Below, one piece after another: positions 35,138 to 44,059 of a stretch of DNA of 64,000 bases. The stretch comes from Hymenobacter chitinivorans DSM 11115. GTDB taxonomy: Bacteria; Bacteroidota; Bacteroidia; Cytophagales; Hymenobacteraceae. The DNA is taken from contig NZ_PGFA01000001.1 of NCBI RefSeq assembly GCF_002797555.1, positions 806,001 through 870,000 on the forward strand, read 5' to 3'. Made by a program: the position numbers and the translations under genes. The notes beneath the pieces were generated by a model. It was not told the origin of the DNA, did not search any database, and saw only the letters and a list, made by a program, of their open reading frames with translations. How positions within the stretch are numbered: the first letter of the stretch is position 1; every line of letters begins with the position of its first letter.

Positions 35138-35311
35138 GGTGGGAAAAGTTTGAGAGCGGGGAATAGTACTAGTTACTGTGCCGGGCTTGGAAAAGTTAAA
35201 CGTGGAACCTCGTTTTCGTTGCGGATTTTTCTGGAAAAACGGCCGAAAAGTGCGAAGCCGCCGCTACCTTTCCACTCCGATGCTTTCTTCGTCACCTTCC
35301 ACCGTTTTTCC

Positions 35312-38300
35312 ATGTCACTATTTCTACGCCAGCTAGGCTTGGCGGGTGGTTTGCTGCTCAGTACGGCAGTGGCCGCCCAGGCCCAGCCTAGCACGTACCC
35401 GCGCAACGGCGTGTACGACCAGCGGCCCGGGCTCTACGCCTTCACCCACGCCACCATTTTCACCGATTACAAAACCCGCCTCACCGACGCTACCCTCCTT
35501 ATCCGGGACGGGCGGGTAGAGGCCGTGGGTACAGGAGTGAAAATCCCGGCCGGCGCGGTGGTTACCGACCTGAAAGGCCGCTATATCTACCCCGGCTTCG
35601 TGGATCTGTACGCCAGCTACGGGCTGCCCGAGGTGAAGGCCCCCGAGCGGCAAGGTCGCCGGAGCGGGCCCCAGTTTGAAAGCCAGAAAACCGGCGCCTA
35701 CGACTGGAACCAGGCTATTCACCCCGAAACCAGCGCCGCCGAGCTCTTCAAGGTCAACGAGGATCAGGCCGACGCCTACCGCCGCCTCGGCTTCGGGGCG
35801 GTGCTCACCCAGCAGGCCGACGGCATTGCCCGCGGCACGGCGGCCCTGGTCACGCTCAACACGGCCCGCAAGGAGCAGGAAGTGGTGCTGGCCGACCGCG
35901 CCGCCGCCGCTTTTTCCTTCGACAAGGGTACCAGCACCCAGGATTACCCCAGCTCGTTGATGGGTAGCATTGCCCTGCTGCGCCAGACCTACCTCGACGC
36001 CGACTGGAACCAGCGCAACCCGGCCAAGGAGCAAAACCTGTCCTTGCGGGCCTTCAACCAGCAGCGCCAACTGCCCCAGATTTTCGACGTGCGCGACAAG
36101 CAGTCGGCGCTGCGGGCCGATAAGGTGGGGGACGAATTCGGGGTGCAATACATTTTGAAAGGCCGCGGCGACGAGTACCAGCGCCTCGCCGATATTCAGG
36201 CTACCAAGGCCCCACTCATTGTGAGCCTCAACTTCCCCGACGCTTATAACGTGGACGACGTGTACGACGCCTCCCGCATTTCGCTCGAGGAGCTCAAGCA
36301 CTGGGAAATGGCCCCGGCCAACGCCGCAATCCTAGCCAAGGCTGGGGTACCCTTCGCGCTGTCGGCCGCCGACCTCAAGGACAAGAAGAAGTTTTTGCCC
36401 AACCTGAAAAAGGCCATTCAGTATGGCCTGACCGAGGAACAGGCCCTGCGTGCTCTGACGGCCACGCCCGCCGAATTGCTGAAGATGCAGAACCAGGTCG
36501 GCAGCCTCAAGGCCGGCATGGTGGCCAACTTCCTGGTGTGCTCCAACCGCCTGTTTGCCGACGACAACGTGCTGCTCGACAACTGGGTGCAGGGCCAGCG
36601 CTATCAGCTCAGCACCGTGCCCAGCGACTACCGCGGCGTGTACACGCTTAAAATCGGCAGCCAGCCCGAGCTGAAAATGCTGGTGGCCGGCAAGCCCGAA
36701 GCCCCCGAAATGCGCATCGTCATGGCACCCAAGGATACCGTGCGCGGCACCTTGGCGGTGAACGGGGAGCTGGCCACGATAGTATATAACCCGACGCCCA
36801 AAACCAAGGGCGCGGCCGTGCGCCTGAGCGGCTTTTATACGCCCGAAACCCGCCTGTTTCAGGGCGACGGACAGCTGGCTGACGCCACGAGCGTGAAGTG
36901 GAGCGCCCAGCGCCAGGAGGAGGCCACCCGCGCCGCCCGCCGCGACTCGGCCAAGGCGCCCGAGCCCGTGCAGATCGGGCAGGCACTGTTCCCGTTCGTG
37001 GCCTTTGGCCGGGCCCAGGTGCCCCAGCAGGAAACGGTGCTGATCAAGAATGCCACCGTGTGGACCAGTGAGGCCGCCGGCAAGCTCGAAAACACCGACG
37101 TGCTGCTCCAAAACGGCAAAATCCAGAAGATTGGCAAGAACCTCTCAGTGCCCAAAGGCGGCCGCAGCATCGACGGTACCGGCAAGCACCTCACGCCCGG
37201 TATTATTGATGAGCACTCCCACATTGCCATCAGTGAGGGCGTGAATGAAGGCACCCAGGCCGTGACCAGCGAGGTGCGCATCAGCGACGTGGTGGATGCC
37301 GAAGACGTGGACGTGTACCGCGACTTGGCCGGGGGCGTCGTGGCGGCTCAGCTGCTGCACGGCTCGGCTAACCCCATCGGCGGGCAGTCGGCTCTAATAA
37401 AAATGCGCTGGGGCATGACCGCCGAGCAGATGAAAATCGAGGGCGCACCGGGCTTCATCAAGTTTGCCCTGGGCGAAAACGTGAAGCAAAGCAACTGGGG
37501 CGAGATGAACGTGCTCCGCTTCCCTCAAACCCGCATGGGCGTGGAGCAAGTGTTCGTGGATGCCTTCACCCGGGCCAAGGAGTATGAGCAGGAGCAAAAG
37601 GCCTGGAACAAGCTCAGCAAGGGCAAGCAGAAGAAAGGGGAGGCCCCGCGCCGCGACTTGGAGCTAGAAGCCCTGGTTGAAATCCTGAACCAGCAGCGCT
37701 TCATTACCTGCCATAGCTACGTGCAGAGTGAAATCAACATGCTGCTGAACGTGGCCGACCGCATGGGCTTTAAGGTCAATACTTTGACTCACATCCTGGA
37801 AGGCTACAAGGTGGCCGACAAGATGAAGGCCCACGGCGTGAATGCCAGTACTTTCTCCGACTGGTGGGCCTACAAGAACGAAGTGCGCGACGCTATTCCC
37901 TATAATGCTGCCATCATGCACGACGCGGGGCTGAACGTGGCCATCAACTCGGACGATGCCGAAATGAGCCGCCGCCTGAATCAGGAAGCCGCCAAAACGG
38001 TGAAGTACGGCGGCCTCTCGGAAGAGGAGGCCCTGAAGTTGGTGACCATCAACCCGGCCAAGATGCTCCACCTCGACAAAAACATGGGCAGCATCAAGGA
38101 AGGCAAGGACGCCGACGTGGTCCTCTGGACCGACCACCCGCTGAGCATTTACGCCCACCCGGAGCGCACCTTCGTGGATGGCCGCCAGATGTTCGACGTG
38201 GAATCAGACGCCCGCATGCGCCAGGAAGTAGAGAAGGAGCGGCTGCGCATAGTGCAGAAAATGCTGGACGCCAAGAAGGCCGGTGCGCCTACCCAGGGAG

Positions 38301-38368
38301 CCACGGCCAAGGCCAACAAGCATTTCCACTGCGACACGATGGGCGAAGATAAGGAACTGGACAACTAA
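35312..38368 (+). CDS. Secreted tandem amidohydrolase-family protein
   Basis: The product has 1018 residues with a signal peptide (GGLLLSTAVAAQA-Q). It holds two amidohydrolase-like halves. The N-terminal half (about 30-415) keeps the composite barrel pattern (RYIYPGFVDLYASYG, then GSLKAGMVANFLV) but lacks the metal-binding H-x-H, so it is probably inactive. The C-terminal half (about 570-985) has PGIIDEHSHIA (H-x-H), TCHSYVQSE, TLTHILEGYK and INSDDAEMS, a full set of metal ligands. It is likely a periplasmic metal-dependent hydrolase. ATG 35312 starts at the signal peptide. The gene at 38431 follows in the same direction. Confidence 0.88.
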   Translation: MSLFLRQLGLAGGLLLSTAVAAQAQPSTYPRNGVYDQRPGLYAFTHATIFTDYKTRLTDATLLIRDGRVEAVGTGVKIPAGAVVTDLKGRYIYPGFVDLYASYGLPEVKAPERQGRRSGPQFESQKTGAYDWNQAIHPETSAAELFKVNEDQADAYRRLGFGAVLTQQADGIARGTAALVTLNTARKEQEVVLADRAAAAFSFDKGTSTQDYPSSLMGSIALLRQTYLDADWNQRNPAKEQNLSLRAFNQQRQLPQIFDVRDKQSALRADKVGDEFGVQYILKGRGDEYQRLADIQATKAPLIVSLNFPDAYNVDDVYDASRISLEELKHWEMAPANAAILAKAGVPFALSAADLKDKKKFLPNLKKAIQYGLTEEQALRALTATPAELLKMQNQVGSLKAGMVANFLVCSNRLFADDNVLLDNWVQGQRYQLSTVPSDYRGVYTLKIGSQPELKMLVAGKPEAPEMRIVMAPKDTVRGTLAVNGELATIVYNPTPKTKGAAVRLSGFYTPETRLFQGDGQLADATSVKWSAQRQEEATRAARRDSAKAPEPVQIGQALFPFVAFGRAQVPQQETVLIKNATVWTSEAAGKLENTDVLLQNGKIQKIGKNLSVPKGGRSIDGTGKHLTPGIIDEHSHIAISEGVNEGTQAVTSEVRISDVVDAEDVDVYRDLAGGVVAAQLLHGSANPIGGQSALIKMRWGMTAEQMKIEGAPGFIKFALGENVKQSNWGEMNVLRFPQTRMGVEQVFVDAFTRAKEYEQEQKAWNKLSKGKQKKGEAPRRDLELEALVEILNQQRFITCHSYVQSEINMLLNVADRMGFKVNTLTHILEGYKVADKMKAHGVNASTFSDWWAYKNEVRDAIPYNAAIMHDAGLNVAINSDDAEMSRRLNQEAAKTVKYGGLSEEEALKLVTINPAKMLHLDKNMGSIKEGKDADVVLWTDHPLSIYAHPERTFVDGRQMFDVESDARMRQEVEKERLRIVQKMLDAKKAGAPTQGATAKANKHFHCDTMGEDKELDN

Positions 38369-38430
38369 GCCGGCCGCCTTTTTCGCCAGATAAAGGTCCG
38401 CTGCTTCTTCAACTTACTAACTGCATCCTC

Positions 38431-39744
38431 ATGCGTTTTTCCGCATTACTTGTTTCTCTAACCCTGCTCACGGCCACGCCGCTGCTGGCCCAGGTGCCCG
38501 CCCCCACGCCGGCCCAGAGCAAGCCCGTGCTGCTCGTGGGCGGCACCCTGCACGTGGGCAACGGCACCGTGGTGCCCGACGCCGCCGTGGCTTTCGACAA
38601 AGGCCGAATCACCTACGCCGGGGCCCAGTCAGGCTTCAGCCAGGACAAATCGGCCTACGAAGTCGTGGACGTGAAAGGCCAGGAAATCTACCCCGGCCTG
38701 ATCCTGCCCAACACCACCTTGGGCCTGACCGAAACCGAAGCTATCCGGGCCACCGTCGACGAGCGGGAAGTGGGCATGCTCAACCCTAACGTGCGGGCCC
38801 TGATTGCCTACAACACCGATTCCGACATCATCCCGACGGTGCGCACCAACGGCGTGCTACTGGCCCAGGTTACACCCCGCGGCGGCCTGCTCTCGGGCCA
38901 AAGCAGTATCGTGCAGCTCGACGCCTGGAACTGGCAGGACGCGGCCGTAAAAGCCGACGACGGCCTGCACCTGAACTGGCCGCCAATGGTCATCAAGCTC
39001 AACCCAACCGAGGACCAGATGGCCGTGGAGCGGCGCGAAAAAGCCCGGCAGCAGCAGCTGCGCGAGCTGGAGCAGCTGCTTTCGGAGGCCTCGGCCTACC
39101 GCGCCCTGCCTGCCGGCCGCAAGGAAAACCTGCGCCTCTCATCCCTGAGTGGCCTGTTTGATGGCTCCAAAACGTTGTTTATCCATGCCGACTACGGCAA
39201 GGAAATTATTGAGGGTGTGCGGTTTGCCAAGCGCCTGGGCGTGCAGAAAGTCACCGTTATCGGGGCCCGCGACGCCTGGATGATGCTTGACTTTCTGAAG
39301 CAGAACGACGTGGCCGTTATCCTGTCCCGGATTCATGCCCTGCCCCGCCGCGCCGGCGACGACTACGACTTGCCTTACAAACTGCCCAGCCTCTTGCAGC
39401 AGGCTGGCGTGCGGTTCTGCCTCGACTACGAGGGCGACCAGGAAACGGCCGGCTCCCGCAACCTGGCCTTTATTGCCGGCACCGCCGCCGGCCACGGCTT
39501 GACCAAGGAGCAGGCCCTGACGGCCGTAACCCTGAGCCCCGCCCGCATCATGGGTCTCGACAAGGACTACGGCAGCCTCGAAGCCGGTAAAAGTGCCACG
39601 CTCGTAGTCAGCAGCGGTGATTTGCTGGACATGCGCACCAACAACGTGACCCACGCTTTTATTGATGGCCGGGCATTTAACATGACCAATAAGCAAACCT
39701 ACCTGAACCAGAAGTTTCGGGCCAAGTATGGCATGAAGCAGTAA
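38431..39744 (+). CDS. Secreted degenerate amidohydrolase-like protein
   Basis: The product has 437 residues with a signal peptide (LTLLTATPLLA-Q). Its layout is that of an amidohydrolase: GGTLHVGNGTVVPDAAVAFD, IYPGLILPNTTLGL, LSPARIMGLDKDYGSLEAGK. The H-x-H that should follow the YPG motif is absent, and the other usual metal ligands are not obvious. It resembles the N-terminal half of the preceding protein more than its active C-terminal half. The two genes are 62 bp apart and likely form an operon, perhaps as partners in one complex (inference). Confidence 0.85.
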   Translation: MRFSALLVSLTLLTATPLLAQVPAPTPAQSKPVLLVGGTLHVGNGTVVPDAAVAFDKGRITYAGAQSGFSQDKSAYEVVDVKGQEIYPGLILPNTTLGLTETEAIRATVDEREVGMLNPNVRALIAYNTDSDIIPTVRTNGVLLAQVTPRGGLLSGQSSIVQLDAWNWQDAAVKADDGLHLNWPPMVIKLNPTEDQMAVERREKARQQQLRELEQLLSEASAYRALPAGRKENLRLSSLSGLFDGSKTLFIHADYGKEIIEGVRFAKRLGVQKVTVIGARDAWMMLDFLKQNDVAVILSRIHALPRRAGDDYDLPYKLPSLLQQAGVRFCLDYEGDQETAGSRNLAFIAGTAAGHGLTKEQALTAVTLSPARIMGLDKDYGSLEAGKSATLVVSSGDLLDMRTNNVTHAFIDGRAFNMTNKQTYLNQKFRAKYGMKQ

Positions 39745-39765
39745 AGCGAATTCTGGTGCTAATAG

Positions 39766-39803
39766 CAAGGCGCGACTCTAATAGGGTCGCGCCTTGTTTT
39801 TTT
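39766..39803 (+). terminator. Terminator of the amidohydrolase operon
   Basis: CAAGGCGCGAC pairs with GTCGCGCCTTG over a 9-nt loop, followed by a run of seven T. Confidence 0.9.
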
Positions 39804-40308
39804 GGGGTGGAAGCAAGCTGAACGGGCAACGTACAAATTTTTGTCCTGCAGTTGCCAAATAGTGACTCCAATAGCTCATAAAAACTGCTTATGAGCAGCC
39901 TGTGTGAGACATAGTATGATTATATCATCCTCAAATTGGAATATATAAATGGCAGGGTAATTTGGAAAGTGTTTGGTATTTGTTTAAGTTTAAACTGTAT
40001 TCATAAGCGAAGTATCGCTTGGCCACGTGACAGCGAAAAGTGAAGTTGATGGAAGATGTTGCGAAACCTTGCTACCGCTGAGTAAATAGAGCCGGCTGAC
40101 TAGCTCTATCCAAAACGATTACTGACGCATTCAACAGGACTTAGCGCTGGTTACCACCAGTCCTTCTACTAGCTAGTCCAAAGCTCAGGAATCAGTAGAA
40201 ATAGCCTGAAAAGGTCGTCAGGGGCGATGTACATTAAATAAGAAGGATGATATGGCCTCCGTAAAAAAAAATATACATCAACAACATGCAATCGAATGAT
40301 AATATCTT
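39804..40308. other. AT-rich intergenic island
   Basis: About 500 bp, clearly richer in A+T than the surroundings, with no convincing gene. It holds an inverted repeat GCTCATAA / TTATGAGC (39874-39881 and 39889-39896, 7-nt loop) and a weaker one, AGGACT / AGTCCT, near 40140-40166. These could be regulator sites or remnants of a lost element. The right end leads into the promoter of the small gene at 40417. Confidence 0.5.
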
Positions 40309-40316
40309 TATATTTG
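40309..40316 (+). promoter_or_regulatory. TATATTTG -7 box of the small gene
   Basis: An exact TAnnTTTG in the AT-rich island, about 100 nt before ATG 40417. No clear -33 TTTG. Confidence 0.45.
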
Positions 40317-40416
40317 TTGAGAAGCTATTTATGTGAACTATTCGGATATTTTATTTCACTCTGATTTCCGCTCGTTTGAAATTTCTTCTCTGTTTCAACA
40401 CCTAACCCAACACATC

Positions 40417-40620
40417 ATGGCGTCCAAAATTTTATCCTTTATTTGCCACGTGCCCCCAATGATGCCCGGCACTTTTCCAACTTCTGCTGCTGCCCCCATC
40501 AAATCGAGTCGGGGAGTCGAGCGAAAATCGGAATCAAAGGGCTCGGGCGGGCATTTTACCGCCATTTACGAGAACGAACGGTTTGTTCGCTTCAAGTATA
40601 TTAATAACACCAACGACTAA
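40417..40620 (+). CDS. Small hypothetical protein
   Basis: The product has 67 residues from ATG 40417; an in-frame GTG at 40333 would give 95. The N-terminus is MASKILSFICHVPPMMPG, the middle is Ser/Lys/Gly-rich, and it ends in YENERFVRFKYINNTND. There are no homologues I recognise and no membrane segment. It is preceded by an AT-rich promoter island and followed within 20 bp by a large stable hairpin, so it looks like an independently transcribed small gene. Codon use is mixed, which keeps confidence modest. A regulatory or RiPP-like peptide role is possible but not shown. Confidence 0.45.
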   Translation: MASKILSFICHVPPMMPGTFPTSAAAPIKSSRGVERKSESKGSGGHFTAIYENERFVRFKYINNTND

Positions 40621-40637
40621 GCGGCCTCTCCGCTGAA

Positions 40638-40715
40638 GGGCGTAAAGCGCCGCGAAAAAGCCCCGCTACTTCCACCGAAGTAGGTCCCGGTAGTTTTTCG
40701 CGGCGCTTCACGCCC
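40638..40715. terminator. Large two-tier hairpin
   Basis: The outer arms of 22 bp (40638-40659 and 40694-40715, one mismatch) carry GCGCCGCGAAAAA / TTTTTCGCGGCGC. An inner stem CTACTTC / GAAGTAG caps it with a CACC loop. Probably a terminator for the small gene, but unusually long. Confidence 0.7.
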
Positions 40716-40771
40716 CGGGGTCAGCCCCGGATTTCATTTAACTTGCACGCCTGTTCATCCTTTCTGCGTGC

Positions 40772-42808
40772 ATGAGTCGTTCCCCGCATTCCCTCCTGTT
40801 GTTGCTTCTACTGCTGCTGGCCGGGAAACCCTTGGCTGCCCAGCAAGCTGGTTTTACCCCGGAAGAAAATGCGTGGTACGGCGTGGTGGCCCGCGGTAGT
40901 GGCCGCTCTTTGGACATCACCGGTTCGTCGGCGGAGGCGGGAGTAGCGGCGGTGCAGTGGGAGTTTACCCACGCGGCTAGCCAGCAGTGGCGGTTTGTGC
41001 GCATCACGCCCGGCGGTGAATATTACCGCCTCGAAGCCAAGCACAGCACCAAGTGCCTGACCGTTGAGAAGCCTGACGAAAATGCTCCCTTGGCCCAGCG
41101 GCCCTGGACGGGCAGCTTCTACCAGCAGTGGAAGCTCGTACCGGCGGGCCCCATTGGTAGCTACGAATTAGTAAACCGCGGCAACGATAAGTGCGCCGCC
41201 ATTGCCGCCGCCGACAAATTCAATGGGACGGCCGTAGTGGCCCAGCGCCCGGCCAACCGTGCCACCCAGCAGTGGCGCCTGTTTAAGCTGCGGCTTAACC
41301 TGGATGCCAGTCAGCCCGGCTTTGGCCCCATGCAGCCCCTGACGGCCCTGAATACGCCCGGCAACGAGCTGCAGCCCGTCCTGACGCCCGACGGCAAGAC
41401 CCTGTACTTTGCCCGGACCAAGTTTGCGGGCAACACCGAAGGCAACACCGACTCGGGGGATATCTGGGTAAGTCAGTCGACGGATGGGCAGACCTGGGGC
41501 CCGGCCACGCGCCTGGATGCGCTGAACACCCGCCAAAACAACGGCGTGATGGCAGTAGTGGGGCCCGATGGCAGCCAGCTGCTGGTGCGCGGGCTCTACG
41601 AACGCGACGGGAGCTTCCGTGACGAAGGCGCCTCGCTGATAGCCCGGGCGGCCAGTACCAAAAGCAAGCCCGACCGGCCCCAGCCACTAACTATCAGCAA
41701 CTACTACTCGGCGGGTCCGGCTACGACCTTTTTCATGGCGGCCGACGAGAAAATCCTGCTACTCTCCCTGGAGCGAGGCGACTCGTTCGGGGGCAACGAC
41801 CTGTACGTGAGTCGGCCCAAGGCCGATGGCACCTGGGGTGAACCCCAGAGCCTGGGAGGGGTGCTCAACTCGCCGGGCTTCGAGTTTGCGCCCTGGCTGG
41901 CCCCGGACGGCAAAACCCTGTATTTCTCCTCGTACGGCCACGCCGGCTACGGCAGCGCCGACATATTCGTGAGTACCCGCCTGGACGATACCTGGTCGAA
42001 GTGGAGTGAGCCCCGCAACCTGGGACCCACGCTCAACGGGCCGGGTTTTGACGCGTACTTTATGCTCAGCGCCGACGGCAAGCAGGCGTATTATGCCGCC
42101 TCGCGCACCCCCAACGGCCCGGCCGACCTTTACCGCTCGGCCGCCAGCGTGACGCCCCCGGCCGATACGGTGAAGCCCGCCACACTGCCGCCGACCGTGG
42201 CTACGCGGGCGTTGCTCACGGGTAAAGTGCTGGACGCTAAGACCCGGGCCTCGGTGAAGGCCGAGGTGAAGGCTATCCGGCTCGACAACGACATTGCCTT
42301 CAACGCCACCGTGCGCACGGATGCCTCGGGCTCCTTCCAGTTTTCGTTGCCGCCCGGCCGCTACCGGCTGGCGGCGGCTAGCCCGGGCTACCTGGCCGGC
42401 ACCGATACGGTGCGGATGGTGGCCTCGCTGACCCGGGAAATAGCTCTGGTGCCGGCGGCCGTGGGAGCCAAGCTGGAGCTGCCCACCCTGATTTTTGCCC
42501 AGGGCAAGTACACCCTGCTACCGGCTTCCTACGCCGAGCTCAACCGCCTGGCCCGCACCCTAACCGACAACCCCACGGTGAGTATCCGCCTGGAAGGCCA
42601 CACCGACAATCAGGGCAACGCCGACCTCAACCAGAAGCTTTCCGAAGACCGGGTAAAGGAAGTGAAGCGCTACCTCGTTACGCGCGGCATTGCGGAAGGC
42701 CGCATCAGCACCGTCGGGTTTGGGGGCACCAAGCCCCGGGCCAGCAACGCCAAGGAGGAAACCCGCAAGCTCAACCGCCGGGTAGAGTTTACGATAACCA
42801 AGCAGTAG
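40772..42808 (+). CDS. Ricin-lectin / PD40 propeller / OmpA fusion protein
   Basis: The product has 678 residues with a signal peptide (LLLLLLLLLAGKPLAAQ). The domains in order are: a ricin-type beta-trefoil (about 30-170) with repeated QQW motifs (SQQWRFV, YQQWKLV, TQQWRLF); a PD40-type beta-propeller (about 185-455; LTPDGKTLYFARTKF, LAPDGKTLYFSSYG); a carboxypeptidase-regulatory beta-sandwich (about 485-560); and an OmpA peptidoglycan-binding domain (about 570-678; IRLEGHTDNQGNADLNQKLS, NRRVEF). PD40 plus OmpA is common in Bacteroidota. The lectin addition suggests glycan binding at the outer membrane or surface. Monocistronic. Confidence 0.88.
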   Translation: MSRSPHSLLLLLLLLLAGKPLAAQQAGFTPEENAWYGVVARGSGRSLDITGSSAEAGVAAVQWEFTHAASQQWRFVRITPGGEYYRLEAKHSTKCLTVEKPDENAPLAQRPWTGSFYQQWKLVPAGPIGSYELVNRGNDKCAAIAAADKFNGTAVVAQRPANRATQQWRLFKLRLNLDASQPGFGPMQPLTALNTPGNELQPVLTPDGKTLYFARTKFAGNTEGNTDSGDIWVSQSTDGQTWGPATRLDALNTRQNNGVMAVVGPDGSQLLVRGLYERDGSFRDEGASLIARAASTKSKPDRPQPLTISNYYSAGPATTFFMAADEKILLLSLERGDSFGGNDLYVSRPKADGTWGEPQSLGGVLNSPGFEFAPWLAPDGKTLYFSSYGHAGYGSADIFVSTRLDDTWSKWSEPRNLGPTLNGPGFDAYFMLSADGKQAYYAASRTPNGPADLYRSAASVTPPADTVKPATLPPTVATRALLTGKVLDAKTRASVKAEVKAIRLDNDIAFNATVRTDASGSFQFSLPPGRYRLAAASPGYLAGTDTVRMVASLTREIALVPAAVGAKLELPTLIFAQGKYTLLPASYAELNRLARTLTDNPTVSIRLEGHTDNQGNADLNQKLSEDRVKEVKRYLVTRGIAEGRISTVGFGGTKPRASNAKEETRKLNRRVEFTITKQ

Positions 42809-42880
42809 GTTTCCGCGAATACCAACTGCCAATCGGCCCATTGAGCCGCGCTTTTTTCGTTGATTTAGCCCTGTCGCCGC

Positions 42881-43792
42881 ATGAAAGCCACCATCGTCCG
42901 CCAATATGAGCTGCCCAACTTGCCCTCGGCCTCGGGCATTGAGCTGGTCGGCGACACGGCCTACATCATCGGCGACGATTCACCATTTCTCTACAGCTGC
43001 TCGGCCCAGTCGTTGGCCCCGAACGAGCCGCTGGCTTTGTTTGAAACGGCCCACTTCAGCTCGGGCCGCATTCCAAAGGACCGTAAGCCCGACCTGGAGT
43101 GCCTGGCGGCCATTGCTACGGGTCCGGGAAGGGCGCTGCTGGCCTGCGGCTCGGGGGCCACGGCGGCCCGGGAGCAGGGCTTCTGGGTGGACCTGCCCCA
43201 AGGCCCCGGCTCGGCTACGGTGCAGCCCGTGTCCTTGAGCCGGCTGTACGCGGCCCTGCGCCAGGCCTTGCCCGGCGGTATTACCCTGAACCTGGAAGCG
43301 GCGGCTACCACGGCTACGGAGCTGCTGCTGTTTCAGCGCACGGTGGGGGCCGAGGCGGGCAATATCGTGTTTCGGCTACCGCTGGAGGCGGCGTTGGAGT
43401 GCATTCGGCACCAGCGCGAAGTGCCGCCGGTGCAGCAGCAGGCGTTTCGGCTACCCACCATTGCGGGCAAGCCGGCGGGTTTTTCCGGGGCCTGCACCTT
43501 CGATAACCAGGTCTTCATTACGGCTTCGGTAGAAGACACCCAGGACGCCATTGCCGACGGCGAAGTGCTGGGCAGCTTCGTGGGGCTGCTACCGGCGGTG
43601 CAAACCGGCGGAAAGGCAGCACTCTTGGAATTGGCCCACCTGGTCTTGCCCGATGGCCAGCCTTACCGGGGCAAAGTGGAAAGCATTGTAGTACGCCGAA
43701 CTCTGGGGGCCGGGCGGTACGAGGCTTTGCTGGTGACGGATGATGACGCGGGCGGCTCCACGGCGGTGCTCATTGAGCTGCAGGGGGCCTAG
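42881..43792 (+). CDS. DUF6929-like protein
   Basis: The product has 303 residues with no signal peptide. The opening YELPNLPSASGIELVGDTAYIIGDDS and the segments KPDLECLAAIATGP and KVESIVVRRTLGAGRYEALLVTDDD look like a beta-propeller-type fold. I recall this pattern as DUF6929, found in Cytophagales, but cannot verify it. No catalytic motif is evident. It begins 72 bp after the OmpA fusion gene in the same direction, with no terminator seen between them, so co-transcription is possible. Confidence 0.75.
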   Translation: MKATIVRQYELPNLPSASGIELVGDTAYIIGDDSPFLYSCSAQSLAPNEPLALFETAHFSSGRIPKDRKPDLECLAAIATGPGRALLACGSGATAAREQGFWVDLPQGPGSATVQPVSLSRLYAALRQALPGGITLNLEAAATTATELLLFQRTVGAEAGNIVFRLPLEAALECIRHQREVPPVQQQAFRLPTIAGKPAGFSGACTFDNQVFITASVEDTQDAIADGEVLGSFVGLLPAVQTGGKAALLELAHLVLPDGQPYRGKVESIVVRRTLGAGRYEALLVTDDDAGGSTAVLIELQGA

Positions 43793-43870
43793 GCTACGGC
43801 CGTTGGCTTGCCGGGGAGTGGGCAGGCCGGGAGTCAGGTATGGGAGTGGTTGGAACAGAAAAGGGGCTTC

Positions 43871-44038
43871 GCCGTCGTTGGTGGAACCTCCGCCGTCGGG
43901 GTCGGAAGCTTCGCCATCATAGTCGGAGCCTTCGCCGTTAGGGTTGGAAGCTTCGCTTTCATGGTCGGAAGCTTCGCTGTCGGGGTCGGAGGCTTCACCT
44001 TCGGGATTGGAGCCTTCGCCGCTAGGGTTGGAGGCTTC
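43871..44038 (-). repeat. Eight 21-bp tandem repeats encoding acidic heptads
   Basis: Read on the minus strand, eight units of seven codons follow E-[AG]-S-[ND]-x-x-[GS], e.g. EASDPDS, EASDHES, EASNPNG, EGSDYDG. Many differences between units fall at third codon positions. The frame is the same as that of the 80-residue gene whose TAA stop lies just upstream at 44060-44062. Confidence 0.85.
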
Positions 44039-44059
44039 GGACGGGCGCTGGCAGTGGGG

